A stretch of 48,234 nucleotides of DNA from an uncultured Gemmatimonadota bacterium (GCA_903893785.1 CAITNQ010000387.1:1-48234), one strand, 5' to 3'; positions 24,963 through 32,430 are shown, counted from the stretch's first letter. The notes: a model not told the origin generated them from the letters alone. Translations and numbers: made by a program.

Positions 24963-25628
24963 TCACCTTTCTGGCCTCGGGGCCGTGGGCCCGCCCTGCG
25001 GACGGGTGGTCAGCGCGGCGTTGTAGTGCCGCACGAACCGCGACACGTGCGTGCCCGTGCGTCGTGGGTAGCACAGCAGCCGCCAAGGGTTGCCCGCCGT
25101 GGCCTCCCGCTGCAGCGAGCCGGCGTTGTACGCCGCGGCCACCAACGGTGGGTCGTAGCCGGTCAGGCCATACTGGCGCGCCATGTAGGCCGTTCCGGCG
25201 TCGATGCTGTTGGCCGCGTCGAGCAGCCACTGGCGATCGACCGGCACGCCCGGCAGGGCTTCGCGCGCGGTGGAGATGAGCGTCTGCATGAGGCCGACCG
25301 AAACGCGGTGGGGCGTGCGGTGGTCGGCCACGTAGCCGGGCTCGAGGCGCACCGAGTCGGGGCGCCCGGAGGACTCGGTCGCGATGCACGCGGCGATGAG
25401 TTCGGCGGGCACCCGGTGGCGTTGGGCTGCTCTCGCGATTGAACCGCCGTAGCGCACCCAGATGGCGTTGAGCAAGCACGTCATGTCCGCCGTAGGCGCA
25501 GCCAACTGCGGCTGCACATCGACCCCCGCCACAGTCAACCGCCACCGCACCGGCGCTCGGAAGCATTGATGCCACGCCGCCAGCTGCGGTGGGTAGAGCG
25601 GCGAGGGCAGGTCTGCCGTCAGCGTCAT
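24963..25628 (-). CDS. Endolysin: lytic transglycosylase (SLT-type)
   Basis: ATG 25628 is chosen for its GGGGAGG site; the open frame extends to 25805 but crosses a hairpin region. The 221-residue protein has the transglycosylase core: catalytic Glu85 in ACIATESSG, the GLMQTL motif (VSVGLMQTL), and VAAAYNAGSLQ followed by the C-terminal helix (THVSRFVRHYNAALTT). The first 45 residues are Pro-rich with no clear export signal, so it would rely on the holin candidates downstream. It cleaves peptidoglycan between MurNAc and GlcNAc. Confidence 0.88.
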   Translation of the reverse strand: MTLTADLPSPLYPPQLAAWHQCFRAPVRWRLTVAGVDVQPQLAAPTADMTCLLNAIWVRYGGSIARAAQRHRVPAELIAACIATESSGRPDSVRLEPGYVADHRTPHRVSVGLMQTLISTAREALPGVPVDRQWLLDAANSIDAGTAYMARQYGLTGYDPPLVAAAYNAGSLQREATAGNPWRLLCYPRRTGTHVSRFVRHYNAALTTRPQGGPTAPRPER

Positions 25629-25733
25629 TGCGGTCGGTGCCTCCCCTGCGGTCAGGTGTGTGGGGCGGGGGGGCCTCCTATTGCCACCGACTCCGCGGCG
25701 GCAGCCCCCCCGTTGGCGCCCGGCCGAAGAGTG

Positions 25734-25816
25734 GAGTTGCGACCTCCACACCCGGCCAGGCCCGCCCCAGAACGAGGAAACGGGAATCGCGACGCGAGGT
25801 CGCAACTCCCGTTTCC
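25734..25816 (-). promoter_or_regulatory. Mutually exclusive hairpins in the lysis-operon leader
   Basis: On the minus strand, segment A (GGAAACGGGAGTTGCGAC, 25816-25799, extending to 25796) can pair with segment B (GTCGCGATTCCCGTTTCC, 25793-25776) in an 18-bp stem with two mismatches. The same segment A contains GAGTTGCGACCTC, a perfect 13-base complement of segment C (GAGGTCGCAACTC, 25746-25734). A-B and A-C cannot form together. This looks like an attenuator or antiterminator switch upstream of the endolysin. A protein-binding palindrome cluster is an alternative. Confidence 0.5.
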
Positions 25817-25934
25817 CATCTGACCTGGTGATCGGCTGCGTGTCGTGGCGGGCTTCTGGGCCGCCACCTCACACACTCACCACCAGGCCCTATCGTTGGG
25901 GCTTGCCGCTGGAATGCGGCCGCCCGCTGTTGTC

Positions 25935-25963
25935 ATAATACGCACACTGGCCCCAAAACGGCA
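25935..25963 (-). promoter_or_regulatory. Weak candidate late promoter upstream of the lysis genes
   Basis: On the minus strand TATTAT (25940-25935) is a good -10 hexamer, but the -35 position 17 bases away reads TGCCGT and is poor. The location, about 300 bases ahead of the endolysin, suits a late promoter that could need the phage sigma factor or an activator. Support is limited to the -10 match and position. Apart from this and the hairpins, 25629-26049 shows no gene. Confidence 0.25.
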
Positions 25964-26049
25964 GCTCTGACCGGTTATGTTGTCGGACGCGAAGTCATCG
26001 GGGGCAGCGTACGCGCGGCGGGGACGGTAGGGCCACTGGGTGCACCCGC

Positions 26050-26337
26050 TTACCGCCGGTGGGCGCCGCCGGCGAGCCCCGCTCGGAAACGCGCGGCTCG
26101 GCGCACGAGCGGGTTGGCGATGTGTGGGCAGGCCGCGTTGGCGTCGCACGACTGGACACAGGCCACGGGCTGGGCGCGCCCGCCCGTTTGGGCCGCCGCG
26201 ATACCCGACCCCAGCTTGCAGGTGTAGGGAGCTACGTCCATCCCCCTGTGCGCGACGGGCGCGGAGGGCCGCCCCTGCTGCACCAGGTATGGACACCGCA
26301 GCCACCACCCGTCGTCACCAGATACCGGTCCGCCCAT
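26050..26337 (-). CDS. Small Cys-rich phage protein, unknown function
   Basis: ATG 26337, preceded by GGAG, gives 95 residues. The product has five or more Cys residues in paired positions (LRCPYLV, YTCKLGSG, ACVQSC, ACPHIANP), which suggests a small zinc-binding or disulphide-rich fold, and a basic C-terminus. The stretch has codon-position GC bias but no recognised family, and the longer frame to 26496 is not protein-like at its start. It might be a transcription regulator of the late genes given its place between repressor and lysis genes. Confidence 0.45.
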   Translation of the reverse strand: MGGPVSGDDGWWLRCPYLVQQGRPSAPVAHRGMDVAPYTCKLGSGIAAAQTGGRAQPVACVQSCDANAACPHIANPLVRRAARFRAGLAGGAHRR

Positions 26338-26618
26338 GCCGTTGACTCCGTCTGCGTGCCGACCCCCAGCCGACGCTGAACCGGTCGGTCCAGTCGTCTG
26401 ACGCGCACCCGCCGCCGCCGCTCTCGGCGTCGGCCACGCCCCATGTGGTATGCGGACATGCATATCGAGTGACGACCCCAGGGTGACCATCGTCAAATGA
26501 CCGTGGACCTGAACCGCCGCAGCTGCGAGGACCAGGTCGGCCGGCCGGCGGCGGCGGCCCGGTGCAGCGGCGGGGCGCTCGGACGGGTCAGACCGCCACC
26601 CGGTGAAAAAAAAGTACG

Positions 26619-26883
26619 AGCACCTTTAGCACCTTTCAGCACCCTTCTGCGCGGCCAAAGGTGCTTTCGTAAGCCGTTGTCCAATCAGCAGTTACCTACT
26701 ACAGCACCTATAGCACCTTTTTCTAGGGGTACCACGTAGAGAGAGAAGATAGAGAACGCAGTACACGCATATGGGGGAAAATGCACGCGGACAAAGGTGC
26801 TGGGTGCTTTTCGGCTGTAAGGGAATGATATTACGTAAGTTACAACAGCACCTTTGCGATTCCCGGAAAGGTGCTAAGGTGCT
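26619..26883. repeat. Cluster of AAAGGTGCT 9-mers in both orientations (iteron-like)
   Basis: Exact copies of AAAGGTGCT or its complement AGCACCTTT lie at 26619, 26628, 26657, 26712, 26793, 26847 and 26867. Near-copies lie at 26638 (AGCACCCTT), 26703 (AGCACCTAT), 26803 (GGGTGCTTT) and 26875 (TAAGGTGCT, overlapping the last). That is about eleven sites in 265 bp within a locally AT-richer stretch free of genes. Such arrays occur in iteron-controlled replication origins and as operator clusters. The Prim-Pol/SF3 helicase about 2.5 kb away makes an origin plausible. No other function is visible between 26338 and 26988. Confidence 0.65.
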
Positions 26884-26988
26884 GGTTTGGGCGACTGACG
26901 GGGCGGTGCGAGCGGTTGAGCGGCTCCGGGCGCCCCGGGTGGTGCGGCGGACGGCAGAGGCGCGACCCGGGCCCGGCGCAGCCCCGTA

Positions 26989-27017
26989 TTGACACTGCCT
27001 TGCCATGGCTGTATACT
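26989..27017 (+). promoter_or_regulatory. Consensus sigma-70 promoter, rightward, ahead of the replication arm
   Basis: TTGACA (26989-26994) and TATACT (27012-27017) are separated by exactly 17 bases, close to perfect consensus and much stronger than other phage promoters seen here. The expected start, near 27024, falls just before an operator at 27027-27044. Transcription would run antisense through the repressor gene at 27044-27454 and on towards the replication genes from 27713. Confidence 0.8.
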
Positions 27018-27026
27018 GATCAGCAC

Positions 27027-27044
27027 AGTGCACAAATGAGCACT
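27027..27044. promoter_or_regulatory. SOS-box-like operator, near-identical to the recA box
   Basis: AGTGCACAAATGAGCACT has dyad symmetry AGTGCWC-N4-GWGCACT. It matches the recA promoter site at 45958-45975 at 15 of 18 positions, including the core TGCACAAA-GAGCACT. Both fit TGCNC-N4-GNGCA, the palindromic form of the published Fibrobacter LexA box. Its position over the start of transcription would block the promoter at 26989. The phage's own repressor is an alternative or additional ligand. Confidence 0.7.
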
Positions 27045-27454
27045 TACTGCAAGTCCGCGCTGCCCCCTTCCGAACCATTCGGACGAAGGGCGCGTAGCTG
27101 GGCTACGGCGGCCGCGATCGCGGCCTGGGCCGGCGGCGGTAAGAGGAGGATTTCCCGAGCCAGACCCTCAGCGCTCTGGTGGCGGTATTTCGGCCCAACT
27201 CCCAGCAGTAGCCATTCGAGGCTGACGCCGGCCACCACGGCGACGTGAGCCAGGAACCAAGCCGGCGGCGCGTGAGCGCCCGTCATGTACTGCCGGACGG
27301 TACTCTGCGCTACACCGAAGCGCCTGGCGGCGTCGGCATACGCGCCCCAGCGATCGGGGATGATCTCTCGCATACGGATCAGCAACTCGGCATGGAACGC
27401 CTCAGCCAACTTCTCAGGTGTCATTTGGTGGGATCCTGCTATATGACGACTCAT
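27044..27454 (-). CDS. CI-like phage repressor (HTH)
   Basis: The frame from ATG 27454 gives 136 residues. A second Met at 27424 with AGGA upstream would give 126. Residues about 30-85 form a lambda repressor-like HTH: WGAYADAARRFGVAQSTVRQYMTG then PPAWFLAHVAVVAGVSLEWLLLGVG, with the recognition helix at VAQSTVRQY. The rest is a short helical tail with no S24 protease domain, so RecA-stimulated self-cleavage is not expected. Its stop codon touches the SOS-like operator, and a strong promoter there reads across this gene in antisense. Confidence 0.8.
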   Translation of the reverse strand: MSRHIAGSHQMTPEKLAEAFHAELLIRMREIIPDRWGAYADAARRFGVAQSTVRQYMTGAHAPPAWFLAHVAVVAGVSLEWLLLGVGPKYRHQSAEGLAREILLLPPPAQAAIAAAVAQLRALRPNGSEGGSADLQ

Positions 27455-27616
27455 GTTCACCAAACCATGCTCTGTGCAGGCGGATCGTGTGGGCGTTGCG
27501 CGCGCCCCGGCGAAGCCCGACGAACGCGTCAAACCCGTCGCGAAGCGTTCGGACCGCGCGGGGCCACCGCGCCGGCGCACCCGAGCCAAGGAGCGACCAC
27601 CTGACCGCAACACGAC

Positions 27617-27644
27617 GGGGGACCCAGTTAGCGCTGGGTCCCCC
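27617..27644. terminator. Strong perfect hairpin between repressor and replication genes
   Basis: GGGGGACCCAG (27617-27627) pairs perfectly with CTGGGTCCCCC (27634-27644) across a 6-base loop. No T-run follows on either strand, so it is not a classic intrinsic terminator. It could stall transcription from 26989, act as an antitermination target, or stabilise the transcript of the replication genes. The remaining sequence from 27455 to 27712 shows no gene. Confidence 0.45.
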
Positions 27645-27712
27645 GGTAAGACAGCCCGCGCGGCCCACGAAGACAGTGCGGGTAACACACAGGCCCCCTA
27701 GGAGTGGTGCCC

Positions 27713-28051
27713 ATGCGTACACCTAAGCTACGTTCTCCCGCCCCAGCCCGCAAAACCAGTTTTGCCTTCACCGCCCGACACAACACCCCCAACCACGCCG
27801 TCCGCACACGTGCCGCCACCACCGCCTGTTGTGGCGCCGCGGCCACGGCGCCGCCGGCGCGTCGGGCCCAATGCGCGGTCCACGACGCCCTCCCGGCAGG
27901 CCGGCACCAGGGCGCCACCGCAGTCAGGGACGCCCGCGTCGCGATCTGTCCGCGGCTCGATGCCATCTGCCTGTGGGCGGGCCGGGTCGCGCTCGGTGGC
28001 GCGGCGTACGTGCTGGTCCGCCTCGCTGAGATCCTCCTGGTCCGCATCTAG
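27713..28051 (+). CDS. Small hypothetical protein with hydrophobic C-terminus
   Basis: ATG 27713 lies eight bases after AGGAG and opens a 112-residue frame. Codon third positions are mostly G or C, as in real genes of this window. The N-terminal two-thirds is basic and Ala/Thr/Arg-rich (low complexity). The end (LDAICLWAGRVALGGAAYVLVRLAEILLVRI in part) is hydrophobic enough for one membrane helix. As first gene of the rightward operon it could be an early membrane or exclusion protein; no family recognised. Confidence 0.45.
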   Translation: MRTPKLRSPAPARKTSFAFTARHNTPNHAVRTRAATTACCGAAATAPPARRAQCAVHDALPAGRHQGATAVRDARVAICPRLDAICLWAGRVALGGAAYVLVRLAEILLVRI

Positions 28052-28106
28052 CCCCTCCACGCCTTCTCCCTTTCGCGCCGGGCCGACGCCCGGACAAGGA
28101 GCTGCC

Positions 28107-28832
28107 ATGGGCGCATTCCGCATGCCCTCCGCCAACGGCGGACTGTTCCGCCCCCGCGTGAAGTTCAATGCCAAAGCCGGTCGGGTGTACCGCATCGATC
28201 GCGTCCAGCAGGCCGACGGCTGGGGCAACGAGGACGTCGAGATCACCGCGCAGTTCGCGTTCTACCTGGCGCTGGAGTCGTTCGCCGACGGGTGGTGGAA
28301 CCGGCAGACGTTCAAGGAGCTGCTCGGGCCGCTGGGCGGCGAGATGATCGCGCAGCCCGACGAACGCGACGCTGCCGGCAAGCCCGTCTGGGCCTACCAG
28401 GTCCGCTGCACCATGAAACTGGCCGCGGCCGCCGGTGGTGACCTGCGGGTGTTCTCCAGCGGCGCTCAGTGCGTGCTGGAGCCCCTGGACAAGCTGTACT
28501 CGGAGTGCATGTCCGACCCGAAGGCGCGCGGCGACCAACTGCGCCTGTGGGTGCCGGCCGTGCGCATGGCGCGCACCGAGGCGATCAAGGGCGACAACGG
28601 GGTCAACTACGCGCCGGTGTTCGAGCTGGTGAAGTGGGTGCAGCGGCCGGCGGACATGCCCTACGAACCGGTCGAGGCGCCCGAGCCCCTGCCGGCGTCG
28701 GGTGCCGCGGCTGCACGCGAGGCGGTGTCCGGCGGCAACGGTGCGCCTCAATCGGCGGGGCAGAGCCCAGCCGCCGTCGTGTCAACGGTCGCTGCCGACG
28801 ACCCGAACGACGACGCGTCGCTCCCGTTCTAA
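28107..28832 (+). CDS. SSB-like protein with acidic C-terminal tip
   Basis: The product is 241 residues from ATG 28107, five bases after AAGGAG. The N-terminal half is mixed strand/helix (RPRVKFNAKAGRVYRIDRV, EDVEITAQFAFYLALESFADGWW), with no recognised OB-fold motif. The C-terminal 60 residues are disordered and Ala/Ser-rich, and it ends DDPNDDASLPF, which copies the DDDIPF tip of bacterial SSB used to recruit repair and replication enzymes. With a RuvC-like nuclease and Prim-Pol helicase next to it, a ssDNA-binding replication role is likely. Confidence 0.6.
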   Translation: MGAFRMPSANGGLFRPRVKFNAKAGRVYRIDRVQQADGWGNEDVEITAQFAFYLALESFADGWWNRQTFKELLGPLGGEMIAQPDERDAAGKPVWAYQVRCTMKLAAAAGGDLRVFSSGAQCVLEPLDKLYSECMSDPKARGDQLRLWVPAVRMARTEAIKGDNGVNYAPVFELVKWVQRPADMPYEPVEAPEPLPASGAAAAREAVSGGNGAPQSAGQSPAAVVSTVAADDPNDDASLPF

Positions 28833-28889
28833 CCCCCCTCTCCCCAGGCCCGGGCGGCGTGCGCCCGGGCCGCATCCCCTGGAGACACC

Positions 28890-29360
28890 ATGCTACTGGC
28901 ACTGGACCCCGGGACGGTCGCGACCGGTTACGTCGTGCTGACGGACGCCTGGACCGTGGCGGAGACAGGTCACGTACAGAACGTGGTGGTGCTCGAGTCG
29001 GTGATCCCCAACCACCGCGGCCCGGTGGTCTGCGAGGCCGTCAAGGCGATGGGCATGCCGGTCGGCGACGAGACCTTCACCACGGTTTTCTGGATCGGCC
29101 GCTTCTGCGAGCGCGCCCAGTTGGTGGGGCTGCCCTTCGCGCAAGTGACTCGGCGGGACGTCAAGCTGCATTTGTGCGGCAATGCCCAGGCCAAAGACCC
29201 ACACGTGCGGCGGGCGCTGCTGGACCACTTCGGCCCGGGCAAGGAGGTGGCCGTCGGGTCCAAGAAACACCCGGGACCGCTGTATGGGATCAAGTCGCAT
29301 GGGTGGTCAGCGCTGGCGGTGGCCGTGACCTGGGCGGCCACCGCGGGTCCGGCGGCATGA
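28890..29360 (+). CDS. RuvC-like (RNase H fold) phage nuclease
   Basis: The 156-residue protein begins with the first RuvC motif, LALDPGTVATGYVVL (Asp6). A second acidic residue follows a hydrophobic strand (VVCEAVK, Glu49), as in Holliday junction resolvases. The C-terminal motif reads GIKSHGWSALAVAV: where RuvC has D-x-x-D-A-L there is H137-G-W-S140-A-L, so both usual Asp are replaced. It could use the His as a ligand, as in some RNase H-fold enzymes, or be inactive. ATG 28890 follows GGAG, and its stop overlaps the next start. Confidence 0.7.
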   Translation: MLLALDPGTVATGYVVLTDAWTVAETGHVQNVVVLESVIPNHRGPVVCEAVKAMGMPVGDETFTTVFWIGRFCERAQLVGLPFAQVTRRDVKLHLCGNAQAKDPHVRRALLDHFGPGKEVAVGSKKHPGPLYGIKSHGWSALAVAVTWAATAGPAA

Positions 29361-31621
29361 CGGCGGTACGCGTCAACGCCACTGCGTGGCCCCGGGTTAA
29401 CCGGCTGACGGCGGCCATGTCCCTGCAGGCTCAAGGGGCGCGTCTGCTGCCGTTGCACTGGGTCCGCGAGGACGGCACCTGCGCCTGCGGCAACGCCGAC
29501 TGCGGTTCACCCGGCAAGCACCCGATCGCGGCGGCGGCGCCCCGCGGGGTGCACGACGCGGTCAACGACGCGGAGGAGATCCAGCAGTGGTGGACGGTCT
29601 ACCCGCAGGCCAACATCGGAGTGGCGACCGGCCACGTGTTCTGGGTCTTGGACATCGATCCCCGCGCCGGCGGCGATGTGTCGCTGGCCGATCTGGAGAC
29701 GCAGCACGGACCGCTGCCGGACACGCCGGAGTGGCAGACCGGCGGTGGCGGCCGACACCTCCTCTTCGCGGCCGACGCCCGCGTCCGCAACACCACCTCG
29801 GCCGTCGGTCCGGGCCTGGACACCAAAGGGCTCGGGGGCTACGTCGTGGCCGCGGGCTCCAACCATGTGTCGGGCGGCTCATACGAGCACGATGCGGCGC
29901 TGCATTTGGGCGAGATCCCGCTGGCGCCCGCACCTGAATGGTTGGTGGCGCGGATCGCCACGCCGACGCGGCCGCCAGACCCGCTGCCCGACGTGGTGCG
30001 CAAAGGCGCGCGCAATCCGGTGCTGTGGCACGAGGCCTGTTCGTTGGTGCGACGGGGGTGGCAGCCGCCCGAGATCGGCGCGGCGCTGCAGGCGCTCAAC
30101 CGACGGTTCGAGCCGCCGGCGACGCTGGACTACATCGAGCAGATCGCCGCCCGGGCGCACCGCCGGTACGAACCGGCCGGGCGGATCGCCCTGGCCGCCG
30201 AAGCCGCGCGGCACGGTGACCTGCTGGAGCCGCGGCCGGCGCGCGAGGTCCACCCCCTGACGGACGTCGGCAATCGTAACCGGCTGGTCGACCGGCACGG
30301 CCACCGCATCCGGTACTGCCACGGACTGGGCCAGTTCCTGGTCTGGGATGGCACGATCTGGAACCCGGAGGCCGGTGAGGTCACTGAGTTAGCGATCGAG
30401 ACCGTGGCCGCCATGCCGGAGACCGAGCGCGGCATGCACATGGTGCCGGGGCGCAAGGAGGGAGAGGAGGAGGACGCGCTGCCCAAGTGGCAGAAGGCCA
30501 GCGAGTCGGCGGCGCGGATCGAGGCCATGGTGAACCTGGCCAGGTCGCACCCTGCCCTCCAGGTGAACATCGACGACCTGGACCAGCGGGCTTGGCTATT
30601 GCCGGTGCGCAATGGCACGCTGGACCTGGTCACCGGCCGGCTGATCGCCCCTGACCCGGACCACCTGATGACGCTGCGGGTGCCGGTGACGTATGACCCG
30701 CAGGCCCGGTGCCCGCGGTACGAACGGTTCATCAACGAGGTGTTCGCGGCCAATCAGCGCCTGGTGCGGTTCGTCCAGGAGTTCATCGGTTACTGCCTGA
30801 CCGGGAGCACGTCCGAGGCGATCATGCCGATCCTCTACGGCAAAGGCAGCAACGGCAAGTCGGTGCTCCTCGATGTCCTGGCCGCCCTGTTCGGTCCGTA
30901 CGCCAAGGAAGCCGCACCGACGGCGTTCATCCAGACGCGCCAGATGGACGCGGTGCGTAACGACCTGGCGGCGCTCCGTGGCGCGCGCTTCGTCACCGCC
31001 ATCGAGACCAACGACAACGTCCGGCTCGACATGGCGACGATCAAACGGGCCACCGGCGGCGACCGGATCACCGCCCGGTTCCTGCACAAGGAGTTCTTCT
31101 CCTACACCCCCGCGTTCAAGCTGGTCCTGGCCACCAATGCCGAACCCGACGTGCCGTCGGCCGACCACGGTACCTGGCGGCGTCTGCGTCTGCTGCCGTT
31201 CGAGGTGCAGTTCGGTCAACCCGGTTACCCCGCAGCGGAGAACAAAGAGCAGCTGACGCGGGCGTTGAAGGACGAGTTGCCCGGCATCCTCAACTGGGCC
31301 CTGGCGGGCTGCGCGCGCTGGCGGACGCAGGGCCTGTCCATGCCCGACGAGGTGATGCGCGCCACGGCCGAGTACCGCGACGACCAGGACGTGATCGCGG
31401 AGTTCATGAGCGAGTGCGTCGGCGAGGGCCGCCGGGTGCCGCGCCGGGAGCTCTACAACCGGTACGTGGCGTGGTGCGAGGCCAACCACGGCCGCGCCCT
31501 GACCACGAAGAGCTTTGGCCAGCGGCTCAAGGCCAAGGGGGTCGGGTTCAGCAAGACCAACGGTGTGGCGTATTGGGACGGCATCGTACTCAGGTCGGAG
31601 GCACAGGACGAGCGGTGGTAG
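29357..31621 (+). CDS. Primase-polymerase/SF3 helicase (D5/P4-type)
   Basis: ATG 29357 overlaps the previous stop as ATGA, giving 754 residues. Residues 1-230 are a Prim-Pol domain: CACG-NADCGSPGKHP (about 42-56), the catalytic VLDIDPRAGGD (Asp99, Asp101), and QTGGGGRHLLF. A D5_N-like domain follows (about 350-470), then an SF3 helicase with Walker A YGKGSNGKSVLLD (about 493) and later motifs TAIETNDN and KLVLATNAEPDVPS. The C-terminal segment with RRELYNRYVAWCEANHGRA is a winged-helix-like origin-binding piece. It would prime and unwind phage DNA, perhaps at the repeats near 26.7 kb. Confidence 0.92.
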   Translation: MTAVRVNATAWPRVNRLTAAMSLQAQGARLLPLHWVREDGTCACGNADCGSPGKHPIAAAAPRGVHDAVNDAEEIQQWWTVYPQANIGVATGHVFWVLDIDPRAGGDVSLADLETQHGPLPDTPEWQTGGGGRHLLFAADARVRNTTSAVGPGLDTKGLGGYVVAAGSNHVSGGSYEHDAALHLGEIPLAPAPEWLVARIATPTRPPDPLPDVVRKGARNPVLWHEACSLVRRGWQPPEIGAALQALNRRFEPPATLDYIEQIAARAHRRYEPAGRIALAAEAARHGDLLEPRPAREVHPLTDVGNRNRLVDRHGHRIRYCHGLGQFLVWDGTIWNPEAGEVTELAIETVAAMPETERGMHMVPGRKEGEEEDALPKWQKASESAARIEAMVNLARSHPALQVNIDDLDQRAWLLPVRNGTLDLVTGRLIAPDPDHLMTLRVPVTYDPQARCPRYERFINEVFAANQRLVRFVQEFIGYCLTGSTSEAIMPILYGKGSNGKSVLLDVLAALFGPYAKEAAPTAFIQTRQMDAVRNDLAALRGARFVTAIETNDNVRLDMATIKRATGGDRITARFLHKEFFSYTPAFKLVLATNAEPDVPSADHGTWRRLRLLPFEVQFGQPGYPAAENKEQLTRALKDELPGILNWALAGCARWRTQGLSMPDEVMRATAEYRDDQDVIAEFMSECVGEGRRVPRRELYNRYVAWCEANHGRALTTKSFGQRLKAKGVGFSKTNGVAYWDGIVLRSEAQDERW

Positions 31622-31629
31622 GAGGCGAA

Positions 31630-32430
31630 ATGACTGAAGCAGTCGTGTCTGCATCTACTGGGGGGACCGCGGTCGATCCAGTCGATCCTTCCGGGGACGC
31701 TGGGGCCCTCGTCCCGCCCTCGCGTCCGACGGGGGGACCTGAACTACGCCAGACAGCGCTGCTGGCCGAACTGGACCAGTGCGGTTACCGGTTGGTGCTG
31801 ACCGTCAACGGGCCCCGTGAGGGCCTCGAGTTGCACGGCCCCAGCCGTCTCGTGGCGGCGCTGCCGGACGAACTGCGGGCGCGGATCGCGGCGGCGCGCG
31901 ACGACCTGGTCGAAGACCTGAAGGCACGGCGGCAGCTCGCGGAGTCGATCTGGCAGGCGATCGACGCGGCGGAGGTGTGGGACGAGTTGGACACGGCGCA
32001 CTGTCGCCTGTGGTGCGCGTGGGAGTGCGGCATGCTGCCAGCCTATGAGGTGTCGCAACTGTCGCGGTACCTGGCGGAGCGCTCGCGCCAGGAACCCTGC
32101 ACGTGGGACGTGGTGCCCCTTAATCGCTACTTGGGCCGCCACGGGAACCGGCTGCTGATGGTGTCGCGGCGGGTGGCGCAGAAGGGGTCGCCGCGGCGTC
32201 GGGTCCGCCGTTTCGGTGCGGACGGGACGACCCGAACGGAGGAGGTGCAGGGCGAGTTGGTGGGCATCGTGCCACGGCGGGAGGACGTGCCGCCGGACCG
32301 AGGGACTGCCGCGCCGCCGGCGGTGTGGTACACGATCGACGAGTTGGCGATCGTCTCGTGCCTGGCACCGGAGCAGGTGCGGGCCGTGCACGACGCGAAG
32401 GTGAGTTTCGACGGGGAGGTGATCGCATGA
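31630..32430 (+). CDS. Phage protein with TubC-N-like helical domain
   Basis: The 266-residue product starts at ATG 31630 after GGAGG. Residues about 40-95 (LLAELDQCGYRLVL, GLELHGPSRLVAALPDELRARIAAARDDLVEDL) match the pattern of the TubC N-terminal docking domain family, often seen in proteins beside phage primases. The middle has Cys/Trp-rich helices (HCRLWCAWECGMLPAYEV). The C-terminus ends with a segment mentioning WYTIDELAIVSCL, reminiscent of a DNA-binding or helicase-loader part. It probably assists the Prim-Pol helicase. Its stop overlaps the next start. Confidence 0.6.
   Translation: MTEAVVSASTGGTAVDPVDPSGDAGALVPPSRPTGGPELRQTALLAELDQCGYRLVLTVNGPREGLELHGPSRLVAALPDELRARIAAARDDLVEDLKARRQLAESIWQAIDAAEVWDELDTAHCRLWCAWECGMLPAYEVSQLSRYLAERSRQEPCTWDVVPLNRYLGRHGNRLLMVSRRVAQKGSPRRRVRRFGADGTTRTEEVQGELVGIVPRREDVPPDRGTAAPPAVWYTIDELAIVSCLAPEQVRAVHDAKVSFDGEVIA

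Noticed and set aside
26619..26883. CRISPR array
   Set aside because: The repeated unit is only 9 bases, occurs in both orientations and has uneven spacing, and no cas gene is present.
26771..26992. Plus-strand frame (73 codons) within the repeat array
   Set aside because: No ribosome site, and its sequence is made largely of the repeated 9-mer.
26692..27078. Cys-rich minus-strand frame (128 codons) across the 9-mer array and promoter
   Set aside because: It covers the repeat array, a consensus promoter and the operator, has no ribosome site, and its composition is irregular.
27245..27604. Plus-strand frame (119 codons) opposite the repressor gene
   Set aside because: It begins inside the repressor gene on the other strand, has no ribosome site and no protein-like pattern. 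The opposite strand has a clear HTH.
29876..30322. Minus-strand frames opposite the Prim-Pol helicase
   Set aside because: They overlap a well-supported enzyme gene with catalytic motifs and have no features of their own.
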